From Hofstenia miamia (taxonomy: Eukaryota; Xenacoelomorpha; Acoela; Hofsteniidae): DNA of 24,392 bases. How positions within the stretch are numbered: the first letter of the stretch is position 1; each line of letters begins with the position of its first letter. Shown here one piece after another: positions 1 to 9,820 of the stretch. Both the position numbers and the translations under genes were made by a program. The DNA lies in NCBI GenBank assembly GCA_900660155.1, contig CABFPE010000897.1, positions 113,588-137,979 on the forward strand. The letters run 5' to 3'. The notes below the pieces were generated by a model. The model made no database searches. It was not told the origin of the DNA and worked only from the letters and a program-made list of their open reading frames with translations.

Positions 1-127
1 ATATATATATATTCTGAAATAATCACTACATATATGTTCTGTAAGTATATTATTGGTATCCATTTGTATTTAAGATTATTTTCACTAGATGCAAAAATAA
101 AACTTCAAATGTTGGGATATAACAAAC

Positions 128-361
128 CTAAGACAACTCCCATTCTGTTTTCAACGATGCATTCGGTATCTTTGAGCCAAGCACCATTGGCACTGCCTTC
201 TTTAAAGGCTTGCATTCCCACAGAAGAGAGTAAAATATTCATTAACAATCTGAGAGCAATGACTACCGTCGAAGGATGAATATGCGGCTGTAAAAACAGC
301 AGAAACCAATCGTAACCGAAAGTGGACTGCAACGAAGCACAGTATTGGGAATTCAGACGAT
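128..361 (-). CDS. WDFY3: WDFY3 exon 14 of window (last before left edge)
   Basis: The acceptor is gtataatttag. LNSQYCASLQ, STFGYDWFLLFLQPHIH and FKEGSANGAWLKDTECI match 'INLQACEELV', 'TLGFDWIMMFMEEHLH' and 'FKEGLSGGGWLEQTDSV'. I place the donor at GTCTTAG|gtttgt, after MGVVLG, where the family reads 'IGTVLGF'. The frame stops a few codons further on. The next exon must lie left of position 1. Confidence 0.95.
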
Positions 362-478
362 CTAAATTATACGCATTGCTTTAATCATTGTTCCAAAAAC
401 TTCAAACTAACATAAGCATTAGCTCCATATACACAAGCTATTGTAAATTCAATGAAAAAACTAGTCACACAATGTAAT

Positions 479-503
479 TATTATTATTATTATTATTATT
501 ATT
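479..503. repeat. (ATT)n microsatellite, 3' tail of retrotransposon
   Basis: A run of the trinucleotide ATT (AAT on the minus strand) directly follows the 3' UTR of the minus-strand LINE. It is best read as the element's own 3' tail rather than as an independent microsatellite. Confidence 0.8.
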
Positions 504-559
504 AAATAGATTTATTACCTTAATACAGGTCTACAAATATATTAAACAGTCAACAAAAG

Positions 560-3529
560 TCATTTATGGACTGATGAACTACAAGATGATTTGCATGATT
601 TGCATGGACAAACAAGATAGTGTGTGCATCTAATATCAATACTAAAAGTGTAATTGAGATGTAATCTGCAAAAATCTAGGAGATTTTTTTTGACAATGCT
701 GTAATCGTCAAATAAGTTAATGTTTGTGTTTATATGAATAAAATTAGCCAAGCGAGTGATGCGATTAAAATAGAAGTAAGCTGTCTTTGATTTCTTTATA
801 CGTGTTATTTGAAAGAGATTAAAATTTTTAGAACGTAATCCTGGGCGGTTTGGGTAATATAAAGATAAATAATCCAAAGCATTGAGATCCAAGCGGTTTG
901 TTAAAAGTTTGTTTAGATAAAGTAAATCATAAAATTGAAATAGTAGAGGAATTGGGAATAAGTTGAGGTTAAGAAGTCTAATTTTATAGTTTCCGATATT
1001 TTGAATCCACTTAGTACATCGACGCTGTAAACGTTCTAATTTATCAACATCACCTGAAGATGGAAACCAAATCTGAGATGCATACATGACAGAAGTCAGG
1101 ATTAAAGATTTGTAAAGAGTAAGTTTTACGTGGTATGAAGTATTAAAGGGAATTGATCTCTTTAATAACATAAAAGAATAATTAAACTTTCTTATTTTTT
1201 CAGACACATGTAAAGTCCAGGATAAATCATGACTAAAATACACACCAAGATCTTTAACATATGCAATAGGCTTAAGCATTGAATCTTCAATTTGAATAGA
1301 CGAATCAGATATAGGATAAGAGATATATTCACATTTTTTCTTATTAAACATCATTTTGTTATTGTTTGGCCAAACTACGAGGGAAGAGTAGTCATCTTCA
1401 ATGTAGTGTAAAGATGGAGAAAAAATTTTTAGATCATCAGCGAATAAGTATGGGGTGCAATTAAGACAATAAGAAGGAATGTCATTTATAAATATGAGGA
1501 ATAATAATGGTCCCAACACTGAGCCTTGAGGCACACCACTGGTAACAGGTAACCAACTGGATCGACAAGAATTTATACTAACACATTGAACTCGATTTGT
1601 CAGGTAAGAAGCAAGGATTTTAAGAATTTTCCCACCAATACCGAAATTGAATAACTTATGTATTAGAAGTCCATGTGGGACTGAGTCGAATGCTTTGCGA
1701 AAATCTAAGTGAAGCACGTAAGAAAACTGAGACTCTTCATATAATTTGTATATACCATCTAAGAATAATAGGAGTTGGGTGACTGTAGAGCGACCCTTAA
1801 TGAAACCAAATTGCTGCTTATTAAGTTTGTAACGTACAAAACTGTAAAGTTGATCAAAAAGTAATTTTTCAAACAGTAGTGATAGTCTTGGAAGGGAAGC
1901 TATTGGACGGTAATTATTTGCTTTTTTCCGATCACCTGATTTAAATAATGGTCTGAGGATAGCTTGTTTCCATAAATCAGGGTAATAACCTGAATCAATA
2001 ATAAATCGAAACAGATTTAAGATATGAACTGATAATTGCGATGAATATTGCTTTAAAAATGAGCCAGGGAGATTATCAGATCCACAGTTTGAGTTACAGT
2101 TAGATAATAGAGGGATAATATCATCAAGTTCGATAGATATATCATTGAAGTCAAGATTTTCAAATGAACAAGTTATCTCATCCTTTGGAGAATAAATAGA
2201 GGCAAAATATTCGTTAAAAAGGCTGCAAATATCAAAGTCTGTCATAGCAAATTTGGACTCCCAAGAGATAGGACGAGGAAAAGTTTGAAGATCTAAAGAT
2301 CGAAGTAATTTATAACAGGAATTGACGTCAGAAATGTCTGAAAAACTTTGTAGAAATATTAATCTATGAAGTTCAAATGACTCAAGGAGATTATTCCGCA
2401 ATGATTTTAAGCGGCAAAAATCAGAAAAATCGTTCGTCCTTTGATATTTGCGATGCTGAGATTCTGTTTTGTTATAGATGTGAAGAGTATGCGAAGATGT
2501 ATATGATGGCAAAATACGACGCTTAAGTCGTTTCCTAGGAACAAATGTAGCTATAATTTCAAAAAGAGAGTCATACCAATAAGAGATATAAGACGAATTA
2601 TTCACATAAAAAGAGAATAATGACATTGAGAGAGCTAAGGATAGTCCAATTGTGTTAGCCTGAGAAAACGAAAATTTTGTAATTGACAAGTCATTTTGCT
2701 TAACAGGTAAAGTATTGACGAAAATGGGATTCTTTAACTCTAGTTTCATACTCAGAGAAATTACAGCGTGATCAGAAATGCTTTTGTTTGGAGGCAGGTA
2801 ATCTTCAACAGAAATATTATTGGAATTTGTAAAAACCAAATCCAAAATGTTGCCACTTTGATGAGTTGGAAAACTAATAAGTTGCTCCATATTGTAGTCG
2901 TTGAAAAAATCTAAGAGTAATTGATCAAAATCGTTATTAGAAAACAAATGTGACCAATCTATGAAAGGTAAATTAAAATCTCCACAGACAAGAGCAATAT
3001 GTTCTTTATCTTTTAAACTATATTGGGATAATCTATTAAATGCAGTGGTACAAACAGATATTATATCATTTGCTGAAGGACGATAAGTACTGTTTGATGG
3101 TGGAATGTATAAGCATATTACTAGTAGGAAATATTCGTAAAAATCTATTATAGTAGCACAAGCAAAGTTATTCATTGGGAGGTCGTCAATTGAGTAAAAC
3201 TGTAGGGAATTTTTACACATTATTAAGCAACCACCATGATCTTTAGAAGAATGACGATCATTTCGTGCAGCAACAATAAAGGGGGAATTTGGAAGTAAAT
3301 TGTCAGAAAAAGTTTCTCCAATCCAGGTTTCGGTTATACATAAGACTGATGAATCAAAAACAGTTGCATAGGAGAGCAAAGCCATACGTCGCTGAATGTT
3401 TATCATGCTTTGAATGTTTAAACATAGAATCGAAAGTTTATGATTACATGTAAAAAGAGATGAACTAGTTGAAGCAATATTAGAACATTGGGGATGTAAA
3501 AAGTCTTTGTTGTTATTTGATAGATCTAG
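560..3529 (-). CDS. Non-LTR retrotransposon ORF2: endonuclease-reverse transcriptase
   Basis: This polyprotein nicks target DNA and reverse transcribes the element RNA. The frame is open for 989 codons from 3529. The first Met is at 3406, but the endonuclease already starts before it (LSILCLNIQSM), so that Met is unlikely to be the real start. Counting from Met 3406, the EEP endonuclease shows ITETWI (Glu26), CGDFN (142-145), LDLVFTN and SDHAV (211-213). The RT shows NNYRPIASL, QQFGFIKGRS, DFRKAFDSVPHG, GVPQGSVLGP and FADD (655-658, catalytic Asp pair). RLQRRCTKWIQN marks the tail, which ends in a Cys cluster, CPCKSCKSSC. No RNase H is seen. All catalytic motifs are intact, so the copy is young or recently active. 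Confidence 0.95.
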   Translation of the reverse strand, partial: LDLSNNNKDFLHPQCSNIASTSSSLFTCNHKLSILCLNIQSMINIQRRMALLSYATVFDSSVLCITETWIGETFSDNLLPNSPFIVAARNDRHSSKDHGGCLIMCKNSLQFYSIDDLPMNNFACATIIDFYEYFLLVICLYIPPSNSTYRPSANDIISVCTTAFNRLSQYSLKDKEHIALVCGDFNLPFIDWSHLFSNNDFDQLLLDFFNDYNMEQLISFPTHQSGNILDLVFTNSNNISVEDYLPPNKSISDHAVISLSMKLELKNPIFVNTLPVKQNDLSITKFSFSQANTIGLSLALSMSLFSFYVNNSSYISYWYDSLFEIIATFVPRKRLKRRILPSYTSSHTLHIYNKTESQHRKYQRTNDFSDFCRLKSLRNNLLESFELHRLIFLQSFSDISDVNSCYKLLRSLDLQTFPRPISWESKFAMTDFDICSLFNEYFASIYSPKDEITCSFENLDFNDISIELDDIIPLLSNCNSNCGSDNLPGSFLKQYSSQLSVHILNLFRFIIDSGYYPDLWKQAILRPLFKSGDRKKANNYRPIASLPRLSLLFEKLLFDQLYSFVRYKLNKQQFGFIKGRSTVTQLLLFLDGIYKLYEESQFSYVLHLDFRKAFDSVPHGLLIHKLFNFGIGGKILKILASYLTNRVQCVSINSCRSSWLPVTSGVPQGSVLGPLLFLIFINDIPSYCLNCTPYLFADDLKIFSPSLHYIEDDYSSLVVWPNNNKMMFNKKKCEYISYPISDSSIQIEDSMLKPIAYVKDLGVYFSHDLSWTLHVSEKIRKFNYSFMLLKRSIPFNTSYHVKLTLYKSLILTSVMYASQIWFPSSGDVDKLERLQRRCTKWIQNIGNYKIRLLNLNLFPIPLLFQFYDLLYLNKLLTNRLDLNALDYLSLYYPNRPGLRSKNFNLFQITRIKKSKTAYFYFNRITRLANFIHINTNINLFDDYSIVKKNLLDFCRLHLNYTFSIDIRCTHYLVCPCKSCKSSCSSSVHK

Positions 3530-3715
3530 TCAAAAGGACACCTCAGAAAGACCATGATAAAGCTTTAGATTTCGGATTTTTAGTTCAGACTTTGGAATAC
3601 CATTAATATTGATCATATCATGCCGTTTTTTCAATATTTTTTTTTCAATTTCCCATATTAATAATATAATAGAGCAAGAAAAATTACTCGACAAAGCAAC
3701 AAAATCAATGGACTT
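3530..3715 (-). pseudogene. Probable tail of retrotransposon ORF1
   Basis: Upstream of ORF2, in the same frame and separated from it by a single TGA (3530-3532), lies an open stretch of about 61 codons bounded by another TGA at 3716-3718. It reads EIEKKILKKRHDMININGIP. This resembles the end of a coiled coil followed by the 'R+.N+I+.GIPE' start of the RNA-binding domain in LINE ORF1 proteins. An expected RRM of about 100 residues is missing, so ORF1 is probably internally deleted. It may simply be degraded 5' sequence; only the short motif supports the call. Confidence 0.45.
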
Positions 3716-4261
3716 TCAAGAACATCTCTAAGCTTAAATGGATTCAGGTGAGATTAGATTATCGTATGTTTAATGTGAACAATTTGTTTGCCTGCTGAGT
3801 AAATAGATTCCTACTTCCTTAAAAAATAGCACATTTTTATCTGGTGGGTCATTATGACTCATAATTTTTGTGCGCAAAATGCCTTTGGTTAACTATGACC
3901 TATGCAAATTACGAATGTAATTTATTCACAGAACAACATTTTTTCGCACTATTTATTATAACAGAATTTATAAACAATAAAAGCATGGTCTTTACATGCT
4001 AAATTTGCACATTCAATAAAACATAGGGACTATTTATTATCATTTTGATAACAAATGATGTAGTGCGCTAGTTTGAGCAATAGAAATGGATTCTTTGTTT
4101 ATTTAAATCTGAATGTATTGAATTTCTTCAATGACTTTCAACGATCCTTCATTTAAAGGTATTACCTGTCTAAGTCTGATATGTACAGATATCCGTCTTA
4201 AACCAAGATTTTGGATGAACAGCAGTCGTTTATGTAGCATACCAAACTCAAAATCAGATTC

Positions 4262-4800
4262 ATTTCAACGAGAAAACATTGTGTGCTGCTATTTCAATAA
4301 TATTAGAATGTTTTGTCATCCGCTTCGTGTCAACGCTGGCGATACCTCCCTCTTAACGATTACAATGGCAAATTAACTTCAGTTTCTACCCGATGCGAGT
4401 TTCGTGAAGCTCAGCATTACGATGCTGCGTACTAATCAGGAACAACTTCACCCTTTCTTAGCTAATATTATACAACTCTGTTTTTGTAATCCCAAAATCA
4501 ATAGGCAATTAAGGTATATTTTACACAGGGTACCACAAATATTTGATTTCTCATCCGCCGTCGTAACGAAGATAAGAAATTATCACAGGTTATGTTCCGT
4601 CCTGGACGACTAGCAGTTGACACGTTTTTCTCGACCTAATCAAGTTTATACGCTGCGTTTCTTAAAGTTCGTGTATTCTTGTCATCACATCACACAGCCC
4701 AGTTAAGGTCATTGAATGGCTTCAATGACAATGTTGTGCAAACAAATTGGCCTTCTGGTAGAGGAAGACGTGACTGCTTTACTATTGGACCGAAAGCAAA
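4262..4800 (-). pseudogene. Decayed piggyBac-type transposase
   Basis: Minus-strand translation in shifting frames recovers piggyBac landmarks in the right order. First is LKPFNDLNWAV, a stop, then CDDKNT (first catalytic Asp region, 'KP.KYGIK.W.LCDSK'). Next is GRNITCDNFLSSL at 4600-4561, the 'RN(V/I)T.DNF.TS' block with the second Asp. Then comes FLISTQHRNAE ('LLSTMH.D'). Then KLKLICHCNR, a stop, and EGGIASVD, matching 'KPE.I..YN.TKGGVDTVD', with the third Asp at 4329-4331. Last is NIIEIAAHNVF ('N.IDIAAINA'). At least four stops and frame changes make it non-functional. The N-terminal third is absent, and no clear terminal repeats were found. TTAA sites exist on both sides, including 3889-3892, but none has a matching end. 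Confidence 0.72.
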
Positions 4801-5362
4801 AGTACTCCAATTCCAATGCCCACATACCATTGTGGCACATCTAGATTCTTACATTGATCTCCCATTATTGTGCACCCCTTTATATTTGTCACTTAAATAA
4901 CAAGCTCCTCTATGGACGAATTGAAAAACAATAAAATTGTGGATACAATATCTGAGCTTGTACATAGCATATTGTGTTGCTCCAGGCTTTTCTCTAATAA
5001 ACACGAATCACAATTTGAAAAAAATTGACTATGCGATCCTTATAGCACATGTGAAAACATATTGAACTAAGTTCTTTAAAATAAGTAAAGGTTTGTTGGA
5101 AAATTCAATTAAATCTTCGACAATAAAAGAAACATAAATATCAAAACCCTAGTGTTTTGAATAAAATTAGGAAATCATAAAATTCTAAGGAATCATATAC
5201 CAATCACAGAATAAATCTACTACTAAAGTATATGCACACTATTAAATAGCTTAGAACGGCAGAAACCAAGATAATACTTTCTAAATAGACAGAAGTAGCA
5301 ATTCGGAATTATAAATAATAAATAATTTAGAAAAATGGCAAAAAAATATCATAAAAACCTAC

Positions 5363-5660
5363 GATCTGGCAAGCTATACAGAACGAGAAAGGAAAGCACT
5401 TGATTTCTTAATTGGATGTTGAAGCACTTGTCGGAATCACTATTCTCAGACGTTGTCTCATTGGCGTTGGGGGAGTTTGCGGAATCATTGACGTCAAGCT
5501 TATAATCTCGCTCTGATTGAGGTTGAGTCGGAAGTAGACTGACGGCAAATTGGCCGAATAAACGGAGATCGTATTCATACAGTGAAGCACGGATCAGAAG
5601 ACTGCAAACAGATAGCATACATGAAGAGATGCTGAGTGAAACATGGGGGGTTTCTTTTAG
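5363..5660 (-). CDS. WDFY3: WDFY3 exon 13 of window
   Basis: The acceptor is attattttag and the exon starts in phase 0. LRLFGQFAVSLLPTQ matches 'LLRFGQFISSTLPT'. A polar, low-complexity insert follows (Asn/Ser/Asp/Glu rich). NIQLRNQVLSFLVLYSLPD then matches 'ILLRNRLLDILLKLIYTS'. Two donors overlap at the end: CAGATC|gtaggt and CGTAG|gttttt. Only the first gives the phase needed by exon 14, so the exon ends at 5363. Confidence 0.93.
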
Positions 5661-6000
5661 CTAAAATAATTAGAGTGTGGCTTAAAATTAAACTTTCCAA
5701 TAAGAAAAAATTTTCGTGCTACTAAAAAGGTAAAACAATTCTAGCAAAAAGATGCATTTTGAGATTAAGATAGCACTAACAAAAAACTCAAATAATGCCT
5801 GTGTATATTTCATTTCGAACGTAAACTATACGATAGCGACACTTATTTGAGCCAATTGCGTTATTTAAATATCAAGCTTCATTAATTTTACAAGCGCCAT
5901 CTAGACGATGTTATCTAGGAAATACAATATAGATGGCGTTAATTTCACATCTAGAAAACAAATTTTAAGAAATTCATTTATTTGAAATTAATAATCTTAC
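5661..6000 (-). other. WDFY3 intron 12 of window
   Basis: This is a 340-nt AT-rich intron with a gtaaga donor and an attattttag acceptor. I see nothing else in it. Confidence 0.8.
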
Positions 6001-6194
6001 CTTTAGCAAAACAGTTAAGACAAACTGGGCTTCGTTCATTATCATACTGTTGTTATAGACGTCTCCAGTTGTCAGTAGAAGATCAGTTAGATGTTCATAA
6101 AGCAGCCTTTGAACTTCTTCTGATGGAGCCAAGTGCCAAATATCCAAGTTTAATAATACTTCTTTGAAGGCAAGTTTGTTGGGTATTTCATTGC
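6001..6194 (-). CDS. WDFY3: WDFY3 exon 12 of window
   Basis: The acceptor is aattatgtag and the donor is CTAAAG|gtaaga; the exon is 194 nt and ends in phase 0. It encodes EIPNKLAFKEVLLNLDIWHL and the next helix SEEVQRLLYEHL, matching 'IIPNSTAFQDLLCDFEVW' and 'LHLSLFEHF'. Then comes NEAQFVLTVLLK, the family's 'REFQLIPKLLLTL'. Confidence 0.96.
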
Positions 6195-9100
6195 CTACAT
6201 AATTTATTAAATTCATGCATTGAGTCGATAGATTTTAAAAGCAAATTCAATAGCTAACAACAATTTCAAGATATCCTAAATGTTCAAATTATATTTGGCT
6301 TTAAAATGCGTTAAAAACTAAACTGCTAAGACAGACTTTAAGGTACAAAGAACTTATGCACAGTTTTCTACAGACTTATTTAAAAAATTGTAAATCCATG
6401 GATATGTGACACATGGGTAAATGGCGCTGAAACTTATTTATGTGCTTGAAGTCATAAAAGTATTAATTGTTTTTTTCAATGAAAATTATATTTTTTTTAA
6501 AAAAATTTGAATTCTCTTAGGGCCTAATGTTCAGGTGCAATAGAGATCTAAAACATCAACCGAGTTATCTTAAGCCGAGTTCAGGAGTGCCACGCACCAA
6601 ATTCAGAAGTCATGACGCAAAAAGTAGTGGAAAGTTTAGAGATGATAACAAATGAAGTGAAAATTATTAATTTTAAAAACATACCAAGAAATTTTGTTGA
6701 AATTTTCAATAAAATTCGCATTTTTATATTATATTATATTATATTATATTATATTATATTATATTATAAAACTCTCAATTATAGAAGAACTTTTAACGAT
6801 TAAGGCAACATACGTAAAACTTAAAAGTATAGTAAAAGAAATATAAAGCAGTACAACAGCACTAGACATTCCAAATCGTAAAAGGCAAACAAAAAAAGCA
6901 AAGCAAAGCGATAAAGTCATTGATAAAATGCAAACGAAAGAAATGAATTCAGCAAGAGTAAGAAAGAATCATTGCTTAGATAACACATGCAATGTAACAA
7001 ATGTTTTTGGTTCAAAAACGCAAATTTGCATGGTCAAGTTAAGAAAATTGATCTACGTAACCTAGCCTCTCATGCACTACCATTATAGTTGTGATTTAAA
7101 TTGTCAATCAGAATAGCAAACGGGAGCCTTTAGGGTTCTACGGACCTCAATCCCATTAGATTTGATCCATTTGATCAAACGGCATAACTTCTATTTTGGT
7201 CTTAATTGGCAAAACGTATTAGTAAAATTTTGAAATTCGTGGTTCGTCATTTAAGCTCTCTGTTTCATGCTAGTCCCAATTCCTCTGAAATAGTTTGTAC
7301 GAAGTCCTATTCCAATGAAACTTAAATCAGTGTAATCAATGGGACTGAATGTTCCGACAGACTTCTAGATCACTTACACCTCGATCCACGGCGTGGAATA
7401 TGCGTCAAAAGGTGAAAATCATGATGAAATTGACTCAAATTTAAGATGCATTTCTGCTTAATTTGATTTTTCTCATAATTTTCCTTTTTCTCCTTTTATT
7501 GCGATCAATGCATATGTTTTTCAGAAAGAAACTGTCAAATTTTGGCTGTGTGATCCAAGGGTTGACTCATGGGTCACAGTATGTTGACAAGGGTTGAGCC
7601 ACGGCCTGCATTTTTTACTCCGTTTGTCATTCTTATGATGAATATAAATACAAATTTAAGAAAAAGAAACAAATTATTCTGAAATACTAAAAGATGTTTG
7701 TGCATGCATATACTAGATTGTTGAAAAAATTCTTAAATGAAAGTGACGTAGGTTTTAGTATTTGCCACAATGCAATTTTAGCTAAGCAACGAATTAGAGT
7801 GAGTGGAGCTCACCTGAATTAGGAACATCTAAACCCATCACAATGGTTATGAATCAGCATTAACAAATTACCTTCTTGATTGCACTCGGCAGTGCCCACC
7901 AATGAGAAGACTAGTTGAAGAATGTGCGTATTCAATAGATGACGTTTTTTCTTCAATATTTGACTCAGTACCTAGAAAGAAATAACAATCATTCGCAGTA
8001 GGAATACTATATTTCTTAAAATTTAGAAAATGCGATTATTCGAAGCCCAAGAAGATGCTTTACACACTTAAATACCAACTGTTAAAGTGAACGCATGTGA
8101 CAATGTCGAAACAGCTATAGCAGTTGTTAACTTAACAAGCCGATGGCAATGCCTTTTACAGTAATTTAAAAAATAAAAAACAATTTCCAAAGTTAGTAGT
8201 TGTTTTTAAGGAGCGAATTTAGACAGACCTCTAATAAATTTTAACTTATGCCAAAACAAAACACAGCTGTATTTGTAAATTATTGAGAAGAAATTACTGA
8301 GGATAATATCCCTAGAGAAATTTCAAACCCATTAATAACAAGTGGCGACAATTGCCATAATAAAATATTTCATTTGTGAGCATGTGTACACCAAAAATAA
8401 CAGCCGTTATATACCCATCAAATTACGTTAATAACACTAGGTAACAATTTTTAAAAAAATTAAAACGTTATAAATTTTAGGAGAATTTTATTTCTGTTTT
8501 TATAGAGCACGTTCAGAAAAAAGTAATGCTCATTTCAAATTTTAGTCGATTTATGCTAGATTTTTGCGAATGTCTTCAAAAAAACCTTACTTAAGGATTG
8601 TGAAATAACTAAAATAAGGTGACCTTAATATTGCAAAATTTTGCAAAAGCAGAAATGCATAAATATCTTCTTAATTTGTTTTCAATTAAGGACCACATCT
8701 TTACGTAATTCTATTTACTGACATTCATCATGGTGTTATGCTGCTAAACCAACTTTTTAAATCATTATCAAGGTACAACAAATAGCTTTACCCTATTAAA
8801 CTTGTGGTCAAGTCAAAAGATATGTCTCAGTGAATATTTTAGTTGTGTCAACATAGTATGCAAGTAGTTATAAGCAAAAATGTTAAAAAATTAAGTGTTC
8901 CAAAAATAAGTGCACTAAAATAATTACAACAAGAGTATTTGGACTAAACTAATAATGCACTCATTAACTGTACCAACTACGTATTTGTCACTTTTTCATT
9001 AGTCAAAAACTAGTCTAAATTCGAAGATATTGTCAACTGTTTTCAGCATGATTCTTTTGAAGCTAATTTTCAACAGCTGATATTTAAAATTAAACACGTA

Positions 9101-9693
9101 TGTCTAATAATTATTACTTCAGAATTTAAATTCAGATTATTGAAATAGTGAGAAGTGAAATAATTGCATTTGTGTCTTATATTTCAAATCACATTTTTTC
9201 GAAAATTTCCTTACAGAAATTTTATTACAAAACTAAGCAAGCTTAATGAGATTGGCACATGTAAAATCCTTATCAATCTACTTTTGGATTTTCTATTGCT
9301 TAATAAAAATTACATCCATAATACATGTAAACCGACAACTATTTTTATAGTAAGTGCTCCAGATGAGAACCCATGTAAGTTAAACGAATTTGAATTAAAC
9401 CACAAATCCAAATCACTGAATATTAACATTTTAAAGAAAATGTAACCAACTATCAAAGTGCAGGTTAGGCAATGTAAAATTTTTCAGCAATTATATTGAA
9501 AAATTAAAGGACTTAGTGCAAACACTTTATTTTCTCAAATTAGGAAGTGCACTTATTTATTTTCATATATTTAATAAAAAATAATAGTGCGCCTCCTTTT
9601 TTAGCAGGACTGGCTATAAAGGAAAACCTAAAATATTACATATGATTAGGCAATGAAATATTTGTAAGGTATGCAGATGAATTCCCCACTTAC
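6195..9693 (-). other. WDFY3 intron 11 of window (3.5 kb)
   Basis: The donor is gtaagt and the acceptor is aattatgtag. The intron is AT-rich and contains a pentanucleotide repeat at 6724-6768. The stretch 7100-7440 is less AT-rich and gives a minus-strand reading with few stops, but no family is recognisable. Open frames on the plus strand near 6612 and 9164 look like chance. Confidence 0.6.
6724..6768. repeat. (ATATT)n microsatellite
   Basis: About eight to nine tandem copies of a five-base AT unit lie within the 3.5-kb intron. It is a simple repeat and likely polymorphic. Confidence 0.95.
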
Positions 9694-9792
9694 CAAGTTT
9701 AAGAGTAATAGAATCCGGAAAACCAACATATTCTAAAACCGATTTGCCTTTTGTTGTTGCATAATTTGTTGTTGGGGTATTAGCATGGACAG
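9694..9792 (-). CDS. WDFY3: WDFY3 exon 11 of window, one base out of frame
   Basis: The donor CTTAAACTTG|gtaagt is strong and its phase 1 fits exon 12. The acceptor I prefer is gagacttatag|CTG, which gives GYQ-LSMLIPQQQ in phase with exon 10. That frame stops after QQQKANRF. The frame that fits the donor reads LEYVGFPDSITLKL, matching 'SLVGTVDSGHET' in spacing. The exon is 99 nt and 100 are needed. One more T in the run of four (minus strand; plus-strand A run at 9735-9738) would join the two halves at about the family length. A sequencing or assembly indel is the simplest cause. An alternative acceptor at 9893 gives a longer frame with no family match. Confidence 0.72.
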
Positions 9793-9820
9793 CTATAAGT
9801 CTCAGGTTTATAGCTGTCCA
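9786..9820. repeat. 13-bp perfect inverted repeat spanning a splice acceptor
   Basis: The arms tggacagctataa (9786-9798) and ttatagctgtcca (9808-9820) are perfect inverted copies with a 9-base loop. On the gene's strand the downstream arm contains the acceptor TTATAG|CTGTCCA of exon 11 (cut between 9793 and 9792). A pre-mRNA hairpin here would place the 3' splice site in a stem. It could also be chance. Confidence 0.9.

Larger units (their letters stand above)
471..3913 (-). mobile_element. CR1/Jockey-like non-LTR retrotransposon in WDFY3 intron
   Basis: This is a LINE-type element of endonuclease plus reverse transcriptase layout, transcribed in the same direction as the host gene. Its 3' end (low coordinates) has a short UTR after the ORF2 stop and finishes in an (AAT)n/(TAA)n run at about 479-503. 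Such simple 3' tails are usual for target-primed insertion. The 5' limit is uncertain: ORF1-like sequence is visible only to about 3715. A weak candidate target duplication, AATGTAATT, occurs at 471-479 and 3914-3922; nine bases in AT-rich DNA could be chance. The assignment to the CR1/Jockey group rests on the EEP endonuclease and the RT motifs. Confidence 0.85.
362..5362 (-). other. WDFY3 intron 13 of window (5 kb, transposon-filled)
   Basis: The largest intron in the window lies between exons 13 and 14. It holds the non-LTR element and the piggyBac remnant. The remaining parts (362-470, about 3720-4260 and 4800-5362) are AT-rich with no coding signal. An imperfect palindrome, gggtcattatgactc, at 3846-3860 lies near a TTAA at 3889 and could be a DNA-transposon end. 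Confidence 0.7.

Noticed and set aside
4131..4900. Three plus-strand open frames as genes
   Set aside because: They lie antisense to the piggyBac remnant and show no motif of their own.
5359..5362. Donor CGTAG|gttttt for exon 13
   Set aside because: It puts exon 14 out of frame with STFGYDW; the overlapping donor CAGATC|gtaggt four bases earlier keeps the frame.
5982..6167. Plus-strand open frame opposite exon 12
   Set aside because: It is the antisense shadow of a well supported WDFY3 exon.
7100..7440. Possible decayed coding segment on the minus strand
   Set aside because: There are few stops over part of the stretch, but no family motif and no paired ends; not supportable as a feature.
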